DNA from: Amphiplicatus metriothermophilus
GTDB taxonomy: Bacteria; Pseudomonadota; Alphaproteobacteria; Caulobacterales; Parvularculaceae
Direction of reading: 5' to 3'
DNA: 64,000 bases
Assembly: GCF_900199215.1 (NCBI RefSeq)
Contig: NZ_FZQA01000002.1
Coordinates: forward strand, 571,501-635,500
A program made the position numbers and the translations under genes. Shown here piece after piece: positions 17,336 through 27,034 of this stretch. Position 1 is the first letter of the stretch. Each line of letters opens with the position of its first letter. The notes under the pieces are model-generated. The model did no database searches, had not been told where the DNA came from, and saw only the letters and a program-made list of their open reading frames with translations.

Positions 17336-18841
17336 TCAACCGCCAAGCAGGGGCGCCACGACGACCGAGTAGATGATCACGGCGCCGATGCCGATCGGAC
17401 AGATGTAGCGGATCAGAAAACGCCAGCGCCGGAACCAGCGCTCCGACTTGAAGCCCAGTTCTTCCCGCGCGGCGGAGGCTGACACGACCCAGCCGGCGAA
17501 AACGGCCGTGATAAACCCGGCGATCGGCAGAATATAATCAGTCAGTCTGCTGAGGAAATCCAGAAGCACGAGGCCGGAGAATTGCGGAACGCCGTCGAGG
17601 GGCCGCCAGGTATTGAAGAACCCCGCCTGATCTGCGCCGTCTGGGCCGACCGTCGGCACCTGCGACAGGGCGTTTGCCACGCCCACCGCAAAGGCTACGA
17701 GGCCTAGCAGAATAGCGATAATCGTACGCTGACGTCCCTTCTGCTGATCCTCGAACCAGCGCGTCGACGCCTCAAGCAGGGCGATGGAGGACGTGATGGC
17801 CGCAAACAGCGCGAGCACGAAGAAAATCAATCCGAAGAGGCCGCCTGCGGGCATCTGCTGGAAGGCAAGGGGCAAGGTCTGGAACATCAAAGTCGGCCCC
17901 TGCCCAGGATTGAGGCCCACCTGAAAAACGATGGGAAAAATCGCCAGCCCGGCCAGGATGCCGACGCCTGTGTCCGATAGGCCGATGAATCGCGACGAGC
18001 GCGGAATATCCTGATCCTTCTCCATATAAGCTCCGTAAGTCATCATCAGCGCTGAGCCGAGACCGATGGAGAAGAATGCCTGTCCCAGCGCGGCCGAGAT
18101 TACTGAGCCGTCAGCAAGGCCTTGGAGCAGCCCCTGCTCCCCGCCCAGACGCACGCCTAGAAGAAAATCGAGTCCGCGCCCGCGATCGCCCGTCACCAGC
18201 GCGAAGCCGACCAGCACCAATAGCATGACGAAAAATGCCGGCATCAGCAGCGACGTAACCCTTTCAATGCCGCCTTTCACGCCGCGGGCGACGATGAACA
18301 CCGTCATCGTCATAAACGCCGCGTGATAGAAGATCATTCGTCCCGGATCATTAAGCAGGTCGATCAGCTTAGAATTCACGGCCTCCTGGCTTTCGCCGGC
18401 GAATGCGCCTGCGGCGAGGCCGACCGCGCCCTTCGAAGCGAAGGTCTGGATCAGATCGCCGCCGATCATGACGATATAGGCGATCACCCAGCCGGCGATG
18501 ACCGAATAGTAGGTCAGGATGATGAACGAGCCGATCATCCCCAACCAGGACTGCAAGGCCCACCACGACGATCGCCCCTCCGCCTTGGCTAGAACGACGA
18601 CGCTGCCCACCGCCGAGCGCCGACCCCGGCGGCCGATGAACAGCTCGGCCGCCAGCACCGGCAGACCGATCAGTACGACGCACAGCACGTAGAGGATCAC
18701 GAAAGCGCCGCCCCCGTTCTCCCCTGCGACATAGGGGAACCGCCACAGATTGCCGAGTCCGACCGAGGATCCGATCGCCGCCAGAATAAAGGCCGCCCGC
18801 GACGACCAACGCGCGTCGCCCGCATCGCTCTGAATCGCCAA
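17336..18841 (-). CDS. Sodium-dependent neurotransmitter:sodium symporter (NSS) family transporter
   Basis: The 501-residue product starts at a TTG with an excellent AGGAGGGG ribosome binding site. The N-terminal signature 'AAIGSSVGLGNLWRFPYVAGENGGGAF' is the unwound TM1 of LeuT-fold NSS transporters and includes the sodium and substrate contact region. About 11-12 transmembrane helices follow. It should move an amino acid or related amine together with sodium; the substrate cannot be read from the sequence. A set of three direct repeats lies upstream, between it and the divergent HPt gene. Confidence 0.92.
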   Translation of the reverse strand: MAIQSDAGDARWSSRAAFILAAIGSSVGLGNLWRFPYVAGENGGGAFVILYVLCVVLIGLPVLAAELFIGRRGRRSAVGSVVVLAKAEGRSSWWALQSWLGMIGSFIILTYYSVIAGWVIAYIVMIGGDLIQTFASKGAVGLAAGAFAGESQEAVNSKLIDLLNDPGRMIFYHAAFMTMTVFIVARGVKGGIERVTSLLMPAFFVMLLVLVGFALVTGDRGRGLDFLLGVRLGGEQGLLQGLADGSVISAALGQAFFSIGLGSALMMTYGAYMEKDQDIPRSSRFIGLSDTGVGILAGLAIFPIVFQVGLNPGQGPTLMFQTLPLAFQQMPAGGLFGLIFFVLALFAAITSSIALLEASTRWFEDQQKGRQRTIIAILLGLVAFAVGVANALSQVPTVGPDGADQAGFFNTWRPLDGVPQFSGLVLLDFLSRLTDYILPIAGFITAVFAGWVVSASAAREELGFKSERWFRRWRFLIRYICPIGIGAVIIYSVVVAPLLGG

Positions 18842-18898
18842 ATTCCCCTCCTAGACGGTTGCTTGGTTTAGGTTTTCGCCCTCATCGCGATTTTAGAC

Positions 18899-18925
18899 AA
18901 ATCTTTACGAATCTTAGCAAATCTT
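18899..18925. repeat. Three AATCTT direct repeats at exact 10-base spacing
   Basis: AATCTT occurs at 18900-18905, 18910-18915 and 18920-18925, so the three copies face the same side of the helix. On the minus strand they read AAGATT-N4-AAGATT-N4-AAGATT. They lie about 60-85 bases upstream of both the symporter start and the HPt start, in the only non-coding space of the divergent pair. A binding site for a regulator that stacks along the DNA is a reasonable guess. Confidence 0.45.
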
Positions 18926-18987
18926 CTTGAAGGAGGATGGGGGCATCCGTGGGGACGGATGTTTAGCCTGTGCAGAGGGACGGCGCA

Positions 18988-19374
18988 ATGAACACTGCAA
19001 ATGTCGCGGCCCCCGCGGGCAGAGCGGGTTGCAAAGCCATAATCGATACAAGTCAGATAGACGGTCTGGTCGAAGCCGCAGGCCCGGAGGGCGCCGCAGA
19101 AATCCTGGCGGCATTCTGGCGCTCGACCGACGAGCTTCTGGCGCGTCTCGCCCGGCAGCTGAAAGAACAGGACGTCGAAGAAGCCTCCCGCACGGCTCAT
19201 GCGCTAAAGGGCTCGGCGCTGAACGTCGGCGCCGCCAAGTTTTCCGATCTCGCTCGGGCCATTGAGGAGGGTTGTCGCGCCGGCGATCCGGACAAAGCGC
19301 TTGCCCTGCTGGATCAGACCGATGCGCTGCGCACCGAAACGAAAGCCGCTTTTGCGCGCCGACTCGACCGATGA
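18988..19374 (+). CDS. Histidine phosphotransfer (HPt) domain protein
   Basis: The ATG at 18988 (128 aa) is preferred, nine bases after GAGGGA; a GTG at 18970 is possible. The HPt core covers about residues 25-125, and 'TAHALKGSALNVGAAKFSDLA' style sequence holds the phosphorylatable His in AHALKGSA. There is no kinase or receiver gene beside it, so it is an orphan HPt that must relay phosphate between proteins encoded elsewhere. Alphaproteobacterial examples include ChpT-independent HPt proteins; no specific partner can be named. It is convergent with rodA, 24 bases apart. Confidence 0.88.
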   Translation: MNTANVAAPAGRAGCKAIIDTSQIDGLVEAAGPEGAAEILAAFWRSTDELLARLARQLKEQDVEEASRTAHALKGSALNVGAAKFSDLARAIEEGCRAGDPDKALALLDQTDALRTETKAAFARRLDR

Positions 19375-19398
19375 ATCCAGCGCACCGATTCCGGAGGG

Positions 19399-20547
19399 CT
19401 ATAAGCTCCCCCTTCCGCTGAAAGCGTCCTGCTCCCGGCTGACATAAGCGCTCATCAACAGACCGAAGCCCGCCATGATGGTGAGCATCACCGTACCGCC
19501 ATAAGAAACGAGGGGCAGCGGCACGCCGACGACCGGCGCGAGCCCCATCACCATCCCGGTATTGATGAGAACATACAGCGAGAAAGTAACGATGACGCCG
19601 AGCGATGCAAGACGCGCGAAATGCGTCTTGGCGCCGAGCGCGATGTTGATGCCGATCATGATGACCGCGTAATAAAGCAGCAAGAGCCCGATCGCCCCGA
19701 CGAAACCGAATTCCTCTCCGAAGATGGTGAAGATGAAGTCCGTCTGCATCTCCGGCAAAAATTTGAGCTGGCTCTGTGTGCCCAACATGTAGCCTTTTCC
19801 ATCGAGACCGCCTGAACCGAGCGCGATTTTGGATTGCAGCAGGTGATAGCCCTTGCCAAGCGGATCGCGGTCCGGATCAAGAAAGGTCAAAATACGTTCG
19901 ACCTGATATTGCTTGAGAATCCCGAAGCGATAAGCTGCCACGCCAGCCACAAAAGCACCAATGACGCCGATAATGCCGATGCGCCAGCTGAGGCCTGCTA
20001 AGAACACGATCGCCGCTCCCGTCGCCCCGATGAGAATCGCCGTGCCGAGATCCGGCTGCATGAACACGAGGGCGACTGGCGCGCCGATCATCACAAGGGG
20101 CGGAACCAGATAGAGCGGCTGCGAGACCTGTTCTGCGCGCAATCCGTGATAGTAACGGGCCAATCCCAGCACTAGGGCGAGTTTCATCAGCTCGGAAGGC
20201 TGAAACTGGAATCCGCCCACCTCAATCCAGCGTTGCGCGCCCATGTTGACCACGCCGATGAAAGGCACGGCCGCCAGCGCCGCCAACGCGAAGAAATAGA
20301 CCGGATAAGCGAGCGTCATCCAGTGCCGCATGGCGACCATCGCCATCACGAGGAGCAGGCAGAGCGAAACAGCGAAGCGGATCAGATGCTTTAAGGCCCA
20401 AGGCTGCCATGAACCTTCCGCCGCCGAATAAAGCGTAACGACGCCGGCGCCGGCGACCATCGTCAGCAGAATGATAAGCGGCCAGTGCACTCGCGACAGA
20501 CGCTCGCGCAAGCCCCGCTTCCCGCCAGGAAGAATAATCGTCGCCAT
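19399..20547 (-). CDS. rodA: Rod-shape determining peptidoglycan polymerase RodA
   Basis: This SEDS-family protein of 382 residues has about ten transmembrane helices. Family landmarks include 'GAQRWIEVGGFQFQPSELMK', 'QPDLGTAILIG', and 'GEEFGFVGAIGLLLLY', with the C-terminal 'GVPLPLVSYGGT'. RodA is the glycosyltransferase of the elongasome and works with PBP2, whose gene ends three bases upstream. It is the last gene of the mreB-mreC-mreD-mrdA-rodA operon on the minus strand. Confidence 0.97.
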   Translation of the reverse strand: MATIILPGGKRGLRERLSRVHWPLIILLTMVAGAGVVTLYSAAEGSWQPWALKHLIRFAVSLCLLLVMAMVAMRHWMTLAYPVYFFALAALAAVPFIGVVNMGAQRWIEVGGFQFQPSELMKLALVLGLARYYHGLRAEQVSQPLYLVPPLVMIGAPVALVFMQPDLGTAILIGATGAAIVFLAGLSWRIGIIGVIGAFVAGVAAYRFGILKQYQVERILTFLDPDRDPLGKGYHLLQSKIALGSGGLDGKGYMLGTQSQLKFLPEMQTDFIFTIFGEEFGFVGAIGLLLLYYAVIMIGINIALGAKTHFARLASLGVIVTFSLYVLINTGMVMGLAPVVGVPLPLVSYGGTVMLTIMAGFGLLMSAYVSREQDAFSGRGSL

Positions 20548-20550
20548 CGA

Positions 20551-22470
20551 CTATCCCTCCCTTGAGCGTTCAGGCGTCTGAGCAACCACGCGGGGATCGT
20601 AAGCCGGCCGCGCGGCCGGGTCTTTGGTCATGACCGCACGCATGATCTCTCGCGCCTTGGGGCCCGCCATGCGCGCCCCGCCGATGCCGTGCTCGACGAC
20701 GACGGCGCAGGCGTAACGAGGATTATCGAAAGGAGCGTAACAGACGAATAGAGCGTGATCTCGCCGCTCCCACGGCAGGTCCTCTGGATCAGTGAGGCCG
20801 CGCGCGCGCTCCTCCGCCGTAATCTGGTAAACCTGACTCGTGCCTGTCTTGCCGGCCAGACGCCAGTCGGGATTATCAAGCCGCGAACGATACGCCGTTC
20901 CGCCCGGCTCGTTCGTCACTGCGTCCATGCCGACGCGCACGATGTCGAAATAGGCCGGATCTATGCCGAGGGGCGCGGCCGGCTGCGGCGGCGCGGCGAT
21001 GTCGCCGAGCACCCGGACGATACGCGGGCGAACCTCCCTGCCCGTAGCAATGCGCGCCGTCATGACGGCGAGCTGCAAGGGCGTGGAGGTTACATAGCCC
21101 TGTCCGATAATGACCGAGAGCGTCTCTCCCTGGAACCATGGCTGGTTTTCCGGGCGGCCGGCGAAGAATCTGCGCTTCCACTCGCGGCTCGGCACCACGC
21201 CCTCGCGCTGGCCGGGAATGCCGAGCTCGAAGGTCTGCCCCAAACCGAGTTTCTTCGCGACATCGGCGATGATGTCGACGTCAATATCCTTGGCGATCGT
21301 ATAGTAGAAGACATCGCAGGAATGCTTGATCGATCCTTTCATGTCGACCCAGCCATGGCCTTCCCGCTTCCAGCAATGGAAATAACGGTTGCCGTACCAA
21401 AGCCTGCCTGGGCAGTGCGCCCGAAAACCGGGCTTATAGCCGGCGATCTGCGCTGCAACGGCGCTGACCAACTTGAAGGTGGAGCCAGGAGGATAGACGC
21501 CTGACAAAGGCTTGTTCAGAAGAGGCTTGTACGGACTTTCGTTAAGCGCGCGCCATTCCTGCGGCGAGATTCCGATGTTGAACGCGTTCGGATCGAAAGC
21601 CGGCGTCGACGCGAGGACGAGGATATCGCCAGTCACGACATCCATCACCACGGCGGCAGCGCTTTCCCCCTCAAGCTCTTTCATTGCAGCGAGTTGCAGG
21701 TCGGCGTCGATAGTCAGCGCCAACGTTTCGCCCTGCACCGGCGGGATCGCCTGGTCTTTCAGTTCCTCGATCACGCGGCCATAGGCGTTGACCTTGACGT
21801 TCATTGAGCCCGCAGCGCCGCGCAATTCCTTGTCGTAAGTGCGCTCCAGACCCTCGCGCCCGACCTTGAAGCCTGGCTGGCGCAAAAGGATCCGCTCTTC
21901 TTCGCTTTTAGCCTGAGAAAGATCGCTTTCGGTTACGGCCCCGACATATCCGACTACGAACGCTGCGGCTTCGCCGTAAGGATAATCCCTAGTTTCCCCG
22001 ACATCGGGCAGAATGCCCGGCAAATAAGGCAATTGGAAATTGATCTTAGAAAACTGATCCCAGCTCAGATTGTTTTCTATTTCAATTGGGATGAACGGCG
22101 CGCGTCGGCGGATCTGCCGCATGATACGCGTGCGTTTTTCTTCTGAAATATTGATGATCTCAGAAATGGCGTCAAGCGCGCCCTCGACGTCGCGGGTCTG
22201 TTCAGGCACAAATAGCACGCGAAAGTTCTTCCGATTGGACGCGAGCGGTTTGCCGAACCGGTCGACGATCTCGCCGCGCAGCGGCGTGATTATCCTGCGA
22301 TTGAACTGATTGTCCTGCGCCAGTTCGACATAACGATCATGGTCGAGAATCTGAAGCTGGTATAGCCGCCCTCCCACGACGACGAGCCCGAGGCTGACTG
22401 CGCCGCCGAACAAGAAGGCGCGCCGATTTAAGATTTCCTGTCGTTCTGGATCGTGGACGTTGATGCGCAC
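20551..22470 (-). CDS. mrdA: Penicillin-binding protein 2 (peptidoglycan transpeptidase)
   Basis: The GTG at 22470 (639 aa) is chosen because it lies four bases after the mreD stop with GAGG before it, and is followed by 'VRINVHDPERQEILNRRAFLF' leading into the single N-terminal transmembrane helix. The dimerisation/pedestal domain contains 'PLRGEIVDRFGKPLA'. The transpeptidase domain has the active-site SxxK (PPGSTFKL, Ser330), the SxN-type region and KTGTS. It cross-links peptidoglycan during lateral growth as partner of RodA. Confidence 0.97.
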   Translation of the reverse strand: MRINVHDPERQEILNRRAFLFGGAVSLGLVVVGGRLYQLQILDHDRYVELAQDNQFNRRIITPLRGEIVDRFGKPLASNRKNFRVLFVPEQTRDVEGALDAISEIINISEEKRTRIMRQIRRRAPFIPIEIENNLSWDQFSKINFQLPYLPGILPDVGETRDYPYGEAAAFVVGYVGAVTESDLSQAKSEEERILLRQPGFKVGREGLERTYDKELRGAAGSMNVKVNAYGRVIEELKDQAIPPVQGETLALTIDADLQLAAMKELEGESAAAVVMDVVTGDILVLASTPAFDPNAFNIGISPQEWRALNESPYKPLLNKPLSGVYPPGSTFKLVSAVAAQIAGYKPGFRAHCPGRLWYGNRYFHCWKREGHGWVDMKGSIKHSCDVFYYTIAKDIDVDIIADVAKKLGLGQTFELGIPGQREGVVPSREWKRRFFAGRPENQPWFQGETLSVIIGQGYVTSTPLQLAVMTARIATGREVRPRIVRVLGDIAAPPQPAAPLGIDPAYFDIVRVGMDAVTNEPGGTAYRSRLDNPDWRLAGKTGTSQVYQITAEERARGLTDPEDLPWERRDHALFVCYAPFDNPRYACAVVVEHGIGGARMAGPKAREIMRAVMTKDPAARPAYDPRVVAQTPERSREG

Positions 22471-22474
22471 GGCC

Positions 22475-22987
22475 TCAACTCTCCACGAGAACGCGACGAT
22501 GGAGATGCGAAAAGGCGCCGCTGAAAACCGGATAGACAAGCGCCGTCGTCGCCATCTGGAACGCCAGCCCCCTGATGGGGAGCAATACGCCTGATAACAA
22601 ACTCATCGCCAGCCACAAAATGACCGAAGCGGCCGCCGCGGCGAACGCGAACCCTAGCCAGACTACACGCTGCTCGCGACCAAGAAAATAGGACCGCTGC
22701 GAGAGCACGATATACTGCGTGAAGAGATAAACGGCCGGCCACAGACCAAGCGGCCCGCCGGTCAAAAAGTCCTGCAGGAGACCAATGGCGAATATGCTGG
22801 GCGAGGGCAGAAAGTCCGGCGCGTATACTGACCAGAAAAAGACGACGACAAGCGGCAGGATCGGCGTCGGCACGCCCCCGTAGAAAAGGCGCAAGGGCAG
22901 CGCCAGCAACAACACGCCAAGCAGGCCGAGAAGCGTCGGCGTCGCCGCCTTCATCAGCCTGGCAAGTCCTTCGGCGCGTCTGTTCAT
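22475..22987 (-). CDS. mreD: Rod shape-determining protein MreD
   Basis: The ATG at 22987 (170 aa) directly follows the mreC stop with a one-base gap; a start ten codons upstream would overlap mreC. The product is a small membrane protein with about five helices ('LLLALPLRLFYGG', 'PDFLPSPSIFAIGLLQDFLTGGPLGLW'), where the 'P-x-L-x-F-x-x-G-L-x-x-D' segment is typical of MreD. It is part of the elongasome membrane complex with MreC, RodA and PBP2. Confidence 0.93.
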   Translation of the reverse strand: MNRRAEGLARLMKAATPTLLGLLGVLLLALPLRLFYGGVPTPILPLVVVFFWSVYAPDFLPSPSIFAIGLLQDFLTGGPLGLWPAVYLFTQYIVLSQRSYFLGREQRVVWLGFAFAAAAASVILWLAMSLLSGVLLPIRGLAFQMATTALVYPVFSGAFSHLHRRVLVES

Positions 22988-22988
22988 C

Positions 22989-23927
22989 TCAGTCAGCGCC
23001 CGTCGGTCCGACGACAATCGCCCCCGACTCTACCGCGCCCCCCTCGACATCTTCCGCCATCGTTTCAAGCGCTGATGCCGGCTCGAAAGCAGGGAATTCA
23101 TAGACGAGGATACGCACCATGCGCGTACGCGCATAATTCGCATAAAGATCAACGATCGCCTCGCCGTCGCGCTCGCCAGCGATCACGCCTACCGCTAAAC
23201 CGCGCGGCATAGTCCCTCCGGAGCCAGAAGTCATCACGCGCTGGCCTGGCGTGAAGGGAATCGGATCGGAGTTCTCTGTGAACCGGATCGCCGGGCGCGC
23301 CTTCGTGCGTCCAACGAGAATGCCCTCGACGCCGGCCTCCTCAACATAAACCGGAACGCGGCTTTGAATATCCGTCAACAACAGAAGCCGCGAAGCGTGC
23401 GCGCCGACTTCGACGATACGCCCGACCAGGCCCATATCGTCCACCACCGCCTGCCCGCGCCTGACCCCGTCCGCTGCGCCGGCGTTGACCAGCATGGAGC
23501 GTGCGAAAGCGTCGTTGGACTCGCCGATGACGAAGCCGTCTATGGGCGTCGCCTCCGGCGGCGCATGATAGGTCTGCAGACGTTCGTAAACGGCGATCGT
23601 CTCGCGCAGATGGAGCGCCTCATTCATCCACTGACGCAGCTCGGCGTTCTCCTCGCGCAGCGCCTGGTTTTGCTCGAGCACGTTGAAATAGTCGCGGACG
23701 TCGCCGACGAGCCCCTGAATGTATGCGATAGGGCGGGCCAAAACCTCGAGCACAGGCGCAGCAGCGTCGATCACGCTTTCGCGCGCCTTGCGAAAGACAG
23801 ACGCCTCGGCCGAATAAAGGCTCGACAACAGCAGGACCGCCGACACGAGCATCATCAGCAGCAAAACGAAGCGGGAGTTCGCCTTGCGCCCTAGTCCCTC
23901 GCGCCTGTTCTGGCCCAATACATCCAT
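22989..23927 (-). CDS. mreC: Rod shape-determining protein MreC
   Basis: The 312-residue product has a short cytoplasmic N-terminus, one transmembrane helix (about 20-40), a coiled-coil (about 75-110, 'LEQNQALREENAELRQWMNEAL') and the two beta-barrel periplasmic domain with 'GLVGRIVEVGAHASRLLLLTD' and 'VMTSGSGGTMPRGLAVGVI'. MreC assembles as a periplasmic filament that activates RodA-PBP2. The gene is between mreB and mreD. Confidence 0.96.
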   Translation of the reverse strand: MDVLGQNRREGLGRKANSRFVLLLMMLVSAVLLLSSLYSAEASVFRKARESVIDAAAPVLEVLARPIAYIQGLVGDVRDYFNVLEQNQALREENAELRQWMNEALHLRETIAVYERLQTYHAPPEATPIDGFVIGESNDAFARSMLVNAGAADGVRRGQAVVDDMGLVGRIVEVGAHASRLLLLTDIQSRVPVYVEEAGVEGILVGRTKARPAIRFTENSDPIPFTPGQRVMTSGSGGTMPRGLAVGVIAGERDGEAIVDLYANYARTRMVRILVYEFPAFEPASALETMAEDVEGGAVESGAIVVGPTGAD

Positions 23928-23969
23928 GCGCCGCCTGACAATTTCGGCCCTTAGCGCGGCTCAAGGCCG

Positions 23970-25019
<1,050 letters not shown>

Positions 25020-25023
25020 CTAT

Positions 25024-25044
25024 CGTCGGAGTTTTTTCCCGACG
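25024..25044 (-). promoter_or_regulatory. Hairpin in the mreB leader
   Basis: CGTCGG (25024-25029) pairs with CCGACG (25039-25044) around a 9-base loop that is A-rich in the mRNA. It ends 13 bases before the mreB start, directly ahead of the AGGA ribosome binding site. It could influence translation, or be incidental. Confidence 0.3.
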
Positions 25045-25164
25045 TTTCACTTAACCTTAATGGGTTCCGAAATCGTCAACAAACGCCGTGACCTTTGCGC
25101 GTTCTCCGCAAAATGCGCCCTTTCCGCCTCGCTACACGGATTCTGGCCGCGAAAGCGAGCCTCT

Positions 25165-25929
25165 TCACTCGCCGTCCTTTCGGCGCATTCGAATATATGC
25201 CCGCCGCATGAGCAGCAAGAACGCCAGCCAGGCCGGAATAATGAGCGCCATCAGGGCAAGGTCGCGCGGCTCGCGGCTCTGAAAGAAGGCCACCACCGCA
25301 TGCACGCCCTCCCGCAGGATTGACTGGTCGGGCGCCAGCGCCCCGATCGCGGCGACCAAGGCGATCTTCGGAATGATCCCGACGCCGGTCCCCGCCCAGT
25401 ACTTCCAGAGGGGGATGTGCGCCGCCCCAGCCGCAGCGTTGACGACGATAAACGGGGCCGACGGCACGACCCTGATGATCCCGCTCGCCATAATCCCGTG
25501 CCTGCCCAGAAAATCGATCATCGATTGCGCGCGCTCGCCGCCAAGACGCCTGGCCCAGCTTCCGCCCAGCATATGGCCGAGAAAAAAGGTGAACGTGGCG
25601 CTCGCCATAGTGGCGATCCAGGCGTAAAGCGCGCCCGTCGCCGGCCCGAAAGTCAGTACGGTGGCCGTAAACAGCAGGATCTGAGGAAAACCTGTCAACG
25701 CCAGCAGCACGTAGACCGAGATGACCCCGACCAGCGCCCAAGGCGAATTCGCGGCGCGCGCGAGCAGGCCCGTCAGTTTCCCTTCCTGGTCGAGATGCAG
25801 CCATTGCTGGCCATAGGCGAACATCAGGATGACGAAGACAAGGAGCGCCGCGGAAACGCCGAGCGAGGTCATCGCCCGCGCGTCCATGGAGTTCAGAAAG
25901 CGCCCCAGATGGCGCAAAAACTCGAACAT
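25165..25929 (-). CDS. TVP38/TMEM64 (VTT domain) family membrane protein
   Basis: The ATG at 25929 (254 aa) is preferred; one 13 codons upstream is possible. Several transmembrane helices flank the VTT/SNARE-associated core, with 'TGFPQILLFTATVLTFGPATGALYAW', 'GGSWARRL' and 'RVVPSAPFIVVNAAAGAAHIPLWKYWAGTGVGIIPK' style segments, the last containing the reentrant-loop motif of DedA/VTT proteins. The family is linked to lipid scrambling or undecaprenyl-phosphate recycling, but no specific role can be assigned. It lies 173 bases downstream of miaA on the same strand and upstream of nothing co-directional before mreB. Confidence 0.87.
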   Translation of the reverse strand: MFEFLRHLGRFLNSMDARAMTSLGVSAALLVFVILMFAYGQQWLHLDQEGKLTGLLARAANSPWALVGVISVYVLLALTGFPQILLFTATVLTFGPATGALYAWIATMASATFTFFLGHMLGGSWARRLGGERAQSMIDFLGRHGIMASGIIRVVPSAPFIVVNAAAGAAHIPLWKYWAGTGVGIIPKIALVAAIGALAPDQSILREGVHAVVAFFQSREPRDLALMALIIPAWLAFLLLMRRAYIRMRRKDGE

Positions 25930-26102
25930 TCCGCGGCCCTGTCCGCCTTGCGGCGCCGAATTCAACAAAGGCGACGGCTCGCGCGGCGGACTCGCCCGCT
26001 CCTCGCCAAGCTGAGTTTGAGCCGTGTCTTCCGCCCCCCGCGGCCCCGCGTCTGCTTAACGCGCGGAACGGGGGAAAGCAATGGAGGCCGCTGCAACCGG
26101 CC

Positions 26103-27026
26103 TCAGCGGCCGAGGGTTTGACGGACGTGATCGATGGCTTCCCGCCAGTCTCTGGCGCGCGGCCATTCGGCCGCCTGATGGCGGAACCAGGTGAGCTGTC
26201 GCTTGGCGAAGCGGCGCGTGTTGCGTTTGGCGAGCACGACCGCTTCGTCGAGCGAGAGACGGCCGGCGCAATGGGCCATCAGCTCGGCCGCGCCGAGCGC
26301 TTTCATCACCGGCAGCTCGGGATCAAGCCCGCGCGCCAGAAGCCGACGCGCTTCTTCGATCGCCCCGCGGCGCACCATCTCGTCGAAGCGCTTCTCGCAC
26401 GCGGCATAGAGGGCCTCGCGCTCCTGCTCGATCACGACCCGGGCCGCTGGAGGCGGAATAAGCGGGGCGCGCGGCGCCGCTTGAAAGGCCGTGAGCGGCC
26501 GGCCGGTCGCCTCGACCACCTCCCACGCGCGCAGAAGCCGCTGACGGTCGCCAGGAGCGATGCGCGCGGCGTCAGGATCGCGGCCGACGACCTCCTCCCG
26601 AAAGGCCGCGGATCCCAGCGCTTCCAGCCGCGCGCGCGCCTTGCGGCGAATGTCCCCGGGAACTTCGGGGATCGGCGAAAGCCCCTCCTCGAGCGCCCGG
26701 AAATACAGTCCCGTGCCGCCAACTACGACGGCGAAGCGGCCTCGCGCTGCAATTTGGGCGATCACGCGCGCGGCCTGGCGCGCCCAGCGCCCGGCCGAGC
26801 AGCGCTCCGCTCCGTCGATGAAGCCGTAGAGATGGTGCGGCGCGCGCGCGCGTTCGGCAGGCCCGGGCCTGGCGGAAAGAATGTCGAGATCGGCGTAGAC
26901 CTGCAGGGCGTCGGCGTTGACGATCTCGCCGCCCAGCGCTTCGGCGAGCGCTAGCGCCGCAGCCGACTTGCCGCTGGCTGTCGGGCCTGCGATAAACACT
27001 GTCCGCACGTTCAGTTCATCCGGCAT
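26103..27026 (-). CDS. miaA: tRNA dimethylallyltransferase
   Basis: This 307-residue enzyme adds a dimethylallyl group to A37 of tRNAs reading codons that begin with U. The P-loop GPTASGKS (residues 14-21), 'VNADALQVYADLDILSARP' and 'VVVGGTGLYFRAL' are diagnostic, as is the C-terminal 'NTRRFAKRQLTWFRH'. Its start lies only eight bases from the divergent serB start, so each promoter must overlap the other gene's 5' end. A hairpin (GGCCGCTG 26086-26093 / CAGCGGCC 26104-26111) overlaps its stop codon but has no good U-run. Confidence 0.97.
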   Translation of the reverse strand: MPDELNVRTVFIAGPTASGKSAAALALAEALGGEIVNADALQVYADLDILSARPGPAERARAPHHLYGFIDGAERCSAGRWARQAARVIAQIAARGRFAVVVGGTGLYFRALEEGLSPIPEVPGDIRRKARARLEALGSAAFREEVVGRDPDAARIAPGDRQRLLRAWEVVEATGRPLTAFQAAPRAPLIPPPAARVVIEQEREALYAACEKRFDEMVRRGAIEEARRLLARGLDPELPVMKALGAAELMAHCAGRLSLDEAVVLAKRNTRRFAKRQLTWFRHQAAEWPRARDWREAIDHVRQTLGR

Positions 27027-27034
27027 CGGAAAAT

